64,000 nt of DNA from Ascochyta rabiei (Eukaryota > Ascomycota > Dothideomycetes > Pleosporales > Didymellaceae): positions 310,001 to 374,000 of the forward strand of contig NC_082418.1 of the NCBI RefSeq assembly GCF_004011695.2, written 5' to 3'. The notes below the pieces were generated by a model. The model saw nothing but the letters and a program-made list of their open reading frames with translations, made no database searches and had not been told where the DNA came from. The translations under genes were made by a program, and so were the position numbers. Shown here piece by piece: positions 56,338-64,000 of the stretch; the stretch's first letter is position 1, and each line of letters begins with the position of its first letter.

Positions 56338-59300
56338 TATCCTTTCTATTTAACTAGAACCTATAACTTGTTCTATCTATAGGCCTTCTTCTTTTTTAGG
56401 ATTACCTCTACCTCCTATTTAGCTAGGGTTAGATTGTCCTCCTCTAGAATAACTAGTAGACCTAGTCTACTTTTCTATAGGCGCTGTGTTAGTAGTAGGT
56501 TAGAAGCTATATGTTCTAGTAGGTCTATATACACTATCTTATAGAGGTTACCTAGTAAATCTAAAGTAATAGTTAGAGGGGTAGAAACTATAACTATTAT
56601 ATACTAGGCTTATAACTAGTTAAGCTTCTAACTTAGCCTATTAGTTTTTACGTTATAGAGGGAATACTACACTCTATCTTCTATATAGTACTACTCTATA
56701 GGCCTATAGCTACAGTCTATTATATTCTAGGTGCGTTATTATACCTATACTATAGCTGCCTAGGTAAGCTCTATACTCTACTAGAGGTAGTCTAGAAAAT
56801 AGACTGCCTATCCCTATAGTGTGTTTTAGCTAATAGTTAGAAGCACTGTTATCTATAGGAGGTCTACATTATAGCTATAGAGAAGTAGGTTAGAACTAAC
56901 CCTAGTAACTAAAGAATTGCAATTGTTAAGAGCTAGTTAGCAGGCTAGAAGGTAGTTAGGCTAGTTATCCTGTTTAAAGTTAACTATAACCTATAGAACT
57001 ACCTACACCTCTTAGTTAATACGCTCTATCTCTCTGTCTATCTAGGGGTAATAGGCTGTAGAGAGTAGCTAGTCTACCCCTATAAGGCTACACAGCGTTA
57101 TCTAAAAATATTCTAGCTAGTCTAAGCTGTAGTCTAAGATTATAGCGCTAGGAAAGCCCTAGAACTACTACTATATATTGTAGAAGACCTTAGCGTAATA
57201 TTCTATAGTTATAGAAGTTATTACCTTAATCTGTATATACTTAGAGAGGTAATCTATAATAACTAAGAGATAGCGCAGTATATTCTTATTAGCCTAGAAG
57301 AGGTTAACTATAAAGTCTATTAAAATCTAGAACTAAAAACAGTTAGTAATAGGTAATAGCTAGAGTAAGCTCTACTATTAGCGCTATAATATATATGTGC
57401 TAAAATAGTAGTAGTTATAGATATAACGCTAAACGTCCTATAATATCCCCTTCTAGTAGAAGTTATATCTAATAATATAGAATATAGTGTTAGCACCTAG
57501 ATAGCCTGTTAGGTTAGATTTATATACCCTTTAGATTATTGTAGTTATAAGTAGCTTCTAATATAGAACCTATATAACCCTACGCTATAGTAGTATACTA
57601 TAAGCACTAAGCGTACAATCTATAATTTACTAAGTAGTCTTAGCCTTAGGAGGGAACTAGCAGGCCCTATTATAGATAGTAGACAGGCGCACTATATACC
57701 CTATATTCTACTAAACACCTTTATTCTATAGTAATTATATATATACGTTAATAAAAAGTAGAGGTATACTAGAGCCTAGTGTACTAATTACTAATACTAA
57801 AACTAGGGTTATTATCCTATAGACCCCCCCTAACCTCCTATTATAGTCCTTTTCCTAGTAGCTTAGTATATCTAGTTAGGTAGCTAGGCACCCTAGGTAG
57901 AAGTAAAGGTAGAAACAGAACTTTAACAGCACCTCTGCCTATTAGTGCTGCCTCTTACTTAGCCTACGTACTGTAGTAAAGTACTAGAGGTTCTTATAGT
58001 TAGTTAGGATAGTAAACAGCCTAGTAACAAACCCTAATTTAGCAACCTAGACCCCTAGGCACTTTATAACAGTAGTTAACTCCTTATTATAGATAGTATA
58101 GTTCTATTATTCTATTATAAGTATAGTAGAGTAATATACTACTAGGCAAAGCACCTTCCTATACTATTAAGAAAGGTAGCTACCTAGCGCCTTACTAGAG
58201 TAGTCTATATCTAATAGTGTTTCTTACTTAGAGTTCTACTAGGCTAGAACTAGTCCTGTTATAAATGCGTTCTTTAGCTAGTAGAACACTACGTCCTCCT
58301 CCTACCCCTACCTAAACAGGATATCCTTCCCTATAAGTTAATTAAGTAGAACAGCAATATTAGAGAAGGCTAGAATAAAGTCCTAGTAGAAGTTAGTAAA
58401 CTCTAGGAAACTGTAGACCCTATATAAAGACTGTAGGGTTTCCTAATTATAGATAGCCTTAACCTTCTTAGAATTAGAATAAATATCCTTTCTAGCTTCT
58501 ATAATGTATCCTAGGTAGTATACTTCCTTTATTATAAATACGCACTTCTTAGAATCTAGATATAGCCTTACATTACGTAGAAGCGTAAGAACTCTACTAA
58601 CCTTCCCTAAGTAGTCTGTTCTAGACCTACTACTATAAATAAGGATATTATCTAGGTACACAGTAGTATAGTTACCTAATATCTCCTAAAGCGCGCTGTT
58701 AATATAACGCTAAAAGGACGCTAGTGCTCTAGCTAGGCTAAACAGGCAGACTAGCTACTTAAAGAGCCTAAAATAGGTACAGAATGTAGTAAGGTGCTTA
58801 TCTCCTTCTATAATATAAATCTAGTAAAATACTAAATAAACATTAACCTTAGAGAACTAGTAGGCACCCCCTAGTGTACGTAACATCTCCTTAATAAGAG
58901 GAAGTAGGTACTAGTTAGTAATTGTAATGCTATTAAGTGCGTAATAGTCTACGTATATACGCCACCCACTAAAGGACTTTTTAACTAGTAGGACTAGGGC
59001 CTCTACTAGAGAAGAGGAGGTGCAGATCTACCCCTTATCTATTAGTGCTAACACCTGTTTCTATAGCTTAAGTAGCTAGTCCCTCAGCATGTTATACAGA
59101 GGGCCCTAGAGTAGAGGCTCTTCCTTTTTAGACTAGTTACGTTATAACTGTATGTAGTAATCTATCTAGCCCCTATATAGAAGAAGGCTAGAGGCCTTAC
59201 TCTTATTAAATAGGTCCTAAAACTAGACTAACTTAGGGGGAAGGAGGTCTACCTCCTCTGCCGTCCCTTACGCTCCTAAGAATTAAACTAAGAGGATTTT

Positions 59301-61148
59301 AGTAATATTATAGAGGCTTATAGAGACAAACTAGTCCCTAGGCAGGTACGTCTAGAGCCTATTAGCTAGAGTTTATTAAACTTAGTTACTAATAGGAGAG
59401 CTATATAAACGTTTACTATATACTATAAGAACTTATAGACTATAAGGTTCCTTACCTATTATATCCTTAGTGTGCCCTTTTCTATATCTAACACTACACC
59501 CTCTTATTAGAGCTAGAGCTTCTCTAAAATAATATCCTAGCTTAGACCTACCACTATGTAGGCTACAGCCTATAAGTGCTACCTATCTAAGTTATACCTA
59601 AATAGGACAAAATAGAAGATTATAGACTTCCTACTAGTACCTACTACTTATACTAAGCGTTATAGCAGTACCTTAATAAAGTCTTCTCCTAAGCGCGTAG
59701 TAAAGTTATTGCTTACTACGCTAAAGCATTTACACCCTAAGTCTACTAGTATATTAGCCTAAATTACCCTATTAATAAATAACAGAATATAGAATAGGGG
59801 CTAGTCTATAGAGTCTATAATAGCTCCTCTAGCAGCCTATAATACCCTTATACTAGTAGTCTCTTCTACTAATATACTTCTACAGCGCTCTTAACTTAGA
59901 CTTATATTAGAAGTAGCTAGTTTCCCCTATATAAACTAGCCTCTTTCTTACCTAAGATTATTACTGCCTATACTATAGTTACTACTATATTAGCGTAATT
60001 CTAGTAAATATATCCCTCTTTACTGTAACAGGTATATAGGTTAGCCTTCTAGTATTACTAAAATACCCTATTAGGAACCTATATAGCCTAGTTAGGAGTA
60101 GACTACTTCTAACCCCTATACTTTGCACTGCTGCTAGTACAAACTATAGACATAACTGTTATCTTAATATTACTGTTCTTATTATGCTTAAGCAGCGCCT
60201 AGGTAGAGATATAGCGTAGCTAGTTTTCTATAGCTATAGTTTTAACGTCTATAGTAATAGACTTATACTCTATAATAGCTATATTATAATCTATATAAGT
60301 TAATTCTTAGTTTATTACTATATTATAGATATTTGCGTTTAGAGCCTAGCAGAGCTTTAATAGGTGCTGTTCTCTATCCTAGTAGAAGCTACTACTTTAC
60401 ACTAGTAGCTACTTAAACTAGATAAAAAAGTCTAAGAACAACTTATTAGGACCTTAACAGACGCTTTCTAGCTTTACCTAGGCCTGTTCCTAGCTGTAGT
60501 TGTTGCTGTAGTAGAGTTCTAGGTATACTAGGAAGTCCTTTAGGCTCTATATAACTTAGGTACCCCTAATCTTATAGAATAGAGCTATATCTTATTATAT
60601 AGACACACTAAGCTAGAACTATATAAAGGTAAATATGTCCTATAGCCTACTAATAAAGAACGTGTCTACCTATAGCTTATGTTCTATTATAACCTACTAC
60701 GCCTTAAATAAGGATTTGTTCCTAGTAAAGGCCTTACCTATAGGAAGAGGTTTTCTATAGGCTGTAGGCGTCTATATAGAGGTATATAGGCCTAGAGTAG
60801 AAACTAAAAACAGCGCTTTATAAGGCAGGTTAGGGGCTAGAGTAGACGTTAATAGGTACAGCGTTACTTCTAAGGAGGATAATAGGACTATAGACGTAGG
60901 TCTAGTATAGGTATTAGCTATTTATACTAGAGACTCTATAAACGCGCGTATATTAAAGTTATTACCTTTAAGTAATACTATACACTTAATAGTAGTAGAT
61001 AAGGCTTACTAGAAGTTTGTTATTAACTATAATATTTAGGCTATAAATTTCTAAAGGGTTAAGGGGACAGATTTATCTAAGAAGTTATTCTAGAAGCTAG
61101 CTGACATAGTATAAGTGCTAGCTGTTCTTCTAGAAGAAGAGATATAAA
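56338..61148 (-). pseudogene. antisense Gypsy gag-protease-RT-integrase relic
   Basis: The minus strand reads a protease-like ANILVDLGCKCFSVVSNN near 59,740. Reverse transcriptase spans about 59,140-58,440 (LYNMLRDQLLKLQKQVLALI, YALNSITITNQYLLPLIKEM, ASFQRYINSALQEILGNYTT, VYLDNILIYSSRSRTD). RNase H and integrase follow down to about 56,800, and gag precedes up to 61,100. The YLDD box has become YLDN by one G/A change. The RT stretch is unusually stop-poor: 72 codons (58,443-58,661) are open from ATG. Confidence 0.85.
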
Positions 61149-61303
61149 CGTTATAGACTAGCCTTAGAGTAGGATGTAATAAGGGTTAATATAGTATTAT
61201 ATCTCTTAAGAAGGTAACACGTTACGTGTTCTTCTAATATATCTGTAGGGCACGTAACTATCTTATCTTACTTAAGGCTTAGACAAGGTCTAAGCCTATA
61301 ACA
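61149..61303 (-). repeat. LTR of antisense Gypsy, right copy (5' LTR)
   Basis: Starts CGTTATAGACTAGCC and ends CTATAACA. Followed by GCTAC. The first base differs from the canonical TG in a way RIP does not explain. Confidence 0.86.
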
Positions 61304-64000
61304 GCTACTAACACCCTAAAATAACGCTAAATAGGTATATTACTGCTAGAGAGTATTAATATAGATTCTTTATATGTATTAGGACAATCTTCCTATATAA
61401 GAGGGGGGGGGGCAAAGAGGGTAGTATAACATACTAGGTACCTAAAGCCCTATCTAATTCTTCTCTAACTTATTACTAACTTAGTGCTGTTACATCTATG
61501 TCCGCCCTACACCCTAGACTAGCACTCTAATTCTTTCTAACTATTATAAGGTATAAAAGGTATAAGGTTAATAGGTATAGATAGTTATTTTTTAAGTATT
61601 CTTTTATATAAGACCTATAGAAATAGAACAATTCTCTATATAAACTATCCTAGTGCTCCTATACACCTTGTAGCAGATACCTACGTCTATTAGAGATATC
61701 TATTATCCTACGTCGTTATAGTTATAGGCTCTTACTATTAGACTATAAATATATATTTACTATCCCTTTATACAAACATACTCCTTAAATTACTAGAGTA
61801 GCTTAACTACTCTTGTCTTATTTACTGTTAGACTTATACAGGACGTTAAATTTATAAATTAATTAATTAATTAAAGCTAGGCGTATCCACTAAGAATACT
61901 TTAGTCCTATTAGAAAGCGTAGATAGATAAATTTCCACCTTACCTGTACCTGTAATCATTGTGTTAGCACCTTAAGTTAGGCTTTAGGGAAGCACTAATT
62001 AGCCTAGAGACCTTAAAACCGTAACTAATTATAGTTTCCTTATTGTTAAAATAGTTAATAAGCGCTATACACGCTGTCTATTACAGATCTAATTGTCTAA
62101 CACAGATTGTAAAGCAGGTTGTAGCGAAGACAAGGCTTATGTAGTAGGCACTTATTAACACTAGATATAAGAGGGGTGTGCGTAAAGCTAAACAACACCC
62201 TAGCTACATTTAACACATTCGTAGTAGAGACAGACAATAACACTAAGGCACTAGTCGCTAGGCTTGTTAACAAACAAAACAAATAATATTTTAGGCCTCT
62301 GTTTAGTTTGTTTAATGATTTGTAGCTATAGGCTTTTGTTTAATTAAAAATTAAGCTCTAATTAGCTAGTTTTGTTTGTTTAATCGATTAAATATTAAAA
62401 AAGAGGTAGGTAGCTAGAAAGGTAGGAGCAGCCTTAGCTAAGCTTAAATCACGTAACATTATGTAATATTTCTTTCCACGTAACATTCCTAGCCCTCTTT
62501 ACTACTCTTGCTTAAATATTTAAACAGATTTAAACACATTTAATAATTAGAAGGTAGAATATTAATTTTGTTTAATTATTAAGGGCAGCAGCAGTTTGTT
62601 TAATTGTTTAAATAATTAAACAAAATTAAAACAATTTTATTAAATCCATTTAATTGTTAACAACCCTACTAGTTACTAAGCTAGAACGCAACAGATTATT
62701 GTGCAGATACTAATAAATAGCGTTATTAACCTATATTGTTGACTATATACGGTATAGACAATTAGAAAATTACAAAATTAGACTACAAAGCTAAAATTAG
62801 GTTTAAGAGGTACTTAAAATTAATTAAGTTGTCTAATTATTATTGCACGTAATCTAGCTCTGTATTCTGTAGGTCTAATCGGCCCCTAGGGTAGAGCACT
62901 AACTCTCTTATAGATGCTCTTAAAATACTATACAGTACTATATAAATTACAGATAAAGAAGTAGACACCTCTATCTAATTATTAACGTGCCCTTATAACT
63001 TCTGCTGCGTTACCCTAGTAGGCACCAGCAGGTGCTAACTACGCTAAAATCGACTAAAACGCACCTACCACACTCTATAGAAATTAGATAAATCGTGTAA
63101 AGTAGACAGGCCCTTAGGCACAAAGTTATCAACAATTAAGTTAATTAACTTGGCGGCACCGGCTTAAATTGGCTTGGTTAGCGCAATTAGAGCAGTAAAT
63201 TAAATTAATTAGATTGCTGTAGAGGCTTAATTAACTTAGTTAATTACTTTAACTAAGTAATTTAGTATAGTAAAAGAATACTCTAGTATAAAATTAGTAA
63301 GTATCTATTCCCTAGTCTTCTATCGCGTACTTAGAGTCTATCTTATTATTAGTCTACCCCTCTGTTTAGGCTCTATTTAGTGTTAAGAAACCTGCGCAGA
63401 TCTAGCCGCGCAGTGCCTATAGAGCTAATAATAAGTAACTATTTACTTTACGCTGCTAAGGCTTAAGTAGATTACTAAGCTTGCTAAATATACGCTTATA
63501 ATTGCTGCTAGAGGTAGAGATAGTAAGTATGTTAATAGCTAACTATATAAGGTTAGAATATACTAGCTTAAGCTAGAGCTAATACATAACTATAGACTCT
63601 GTAGTGTTACTCTTATAATACTTCTACGTCTACTATAGCTTATACCTACGCTAGTTATTATACTTATTAGCAACAGCTATAGCGCTAGTTAGTTTAGAGT
63701 TAAAAATAGCGTTAATAGCGTTGTTAATAGAGCTACCTACTACTAGCTTTAGGCGCTGTAGAGGTAGCTTCTTAGGCTTATACGTAGCCTATATCTATAG
63801 AAAGCTAGTATAGCATATAGCTAGTAGCTTAGTTTTATCTACCTATACTTTCTTATAGTATGATTTATAGTATAGGTAGAGTAGTATAGCAGTATAGTAG
63901 TATAGTAACTTAGTAAGCTTACTATAGTATTTGTTTAGCTTATTCTAGCTAGCGCGTATGTTAATTAGTAGGTAGTCTTTAAGTGCGTTATACGCTTTGT
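61304..64000. other. AT-rich repeat DNA, unassigned
   Basis: No domain, LTR pair or TIR recognised. It contains a G10 run at 61,403-61,412, TTTGTTTAAT-type motifs clustered at 62,300-62,620 and a GC-richer island near 63,150-63,185 that still contains CpA. A minus-strand frame of 61 codons (62,097-62,282) is unremarkable. It runs off the window. Confidence 0.4.

Larger units (their letters stand above)
52321..61303 (-). mobile_element. antisense Ty3/Gypsy element with perfect target duplication
   Basis: LTRs of about 155 bp at 52,321-52,475 and 61,149-61,303 are in direct orientation. GCTAC lies immediately outside both (52,316-52,320 and 61,304-61,308), a perfect 5-bp target duplication. 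The coding relic runs on the minus strand. A 1,861-bp pogo-like element is inserted at 54,477, so the Gypsy itself is about 7.1 kb. The segment 52,476-54,476 at its 3' side was not assigned to a domain. Confidence 0.88.

Overview
This window is from a filamentous ascomycete, most likely a Dothideomycete and probably Pleosporales-like. Introns are short (46-190 nt) with GT..AG ends. Genes are compact and lie on both strands. The second half is an AT-rich transposon graveyard in which TpA is overabundant and CpA/TpG is scarce, the mark left by repeat-induced point mutation (RIP). The genus is an inference; no species-diagnostic sequence was recognised.

Bases 1-18,200 are ordinary gene-rich DNA. 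In order they hold tRNA-Lys(CUU) (-), PEX10 (+), the RNA polymerase II subunit RPB11 (-), a PTS1-bearing acyl-CoA/4-coumarate-CoA ligase-like enzyme (-), a divergent hotdog thioesterase (+), ribosomal protein eL36 (+), a small Cys-rich protein (+), an NAD(P)-dependent extended-SDR reductase (-), a divergent cis-CaaD-type tautomerase (+), a large RING-finger protein (+) and the COX17-like mitochondrial assembly factor COX23 (+). Gene structures were rebuilt from splice sites and reading-frame phase.

Bases 18,200-24,980 are a decaying transition zone. It holds a broken C-terminal piece of a GH18-chitinase-like gene ending in coiled coil and a 36-lysine run, a 2EXR/F-box-like gene interrupted by one in-frame TAG, and a fragment of an AIG1-like P-loop GTPase gene. 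These look like single-copy genes damaged by point mutation next to the repeat block.

Bases 24,982-64,000 are RIP-mutated nested transposons. An outer chromodomain-containing Ty3/Gypsy element (LTRs 24,982-25,463 and 51,109-51,621, target duplication GTTAT/GTTAC) was split by later insertions. These include a tandem Copia (LTR-internal-LTR-partial internal, 26,287-32,758), an antisense Gypsy gag-pol relic (about 36.2-41.5 kb), a second Copia (41,995-47,825, duplication ATAGC/GTAGC) itself carrying a 571-bp TIR element, and a Fot1/pogo fragment. Next to it is another antisense Gypsy (52,321-61,303, perfect duplication GCTAC) carrying a 1.86-kb Fot1/pogo transposon. The last 2.7 kb is unassigned AT-rich DNA.

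Two themes connect the genes. First, PEX10, the PTS1 acyl-CoA ligase and the thioesterase suggest peroxisomal acyl-CoA metabolism, and the octamer CCGAGGTC occurs upstream of them (and of COX23); it contains the CCTCGG core known for FarA/FarB-type regulators. Second, the two Copia elements appear to use different half-tRNA primers. One primer site matches initiator tRNA-Met. The other matches the anticodon arm of tRNA-Lys(CUU), the same tRNA encoded at the start of this window.
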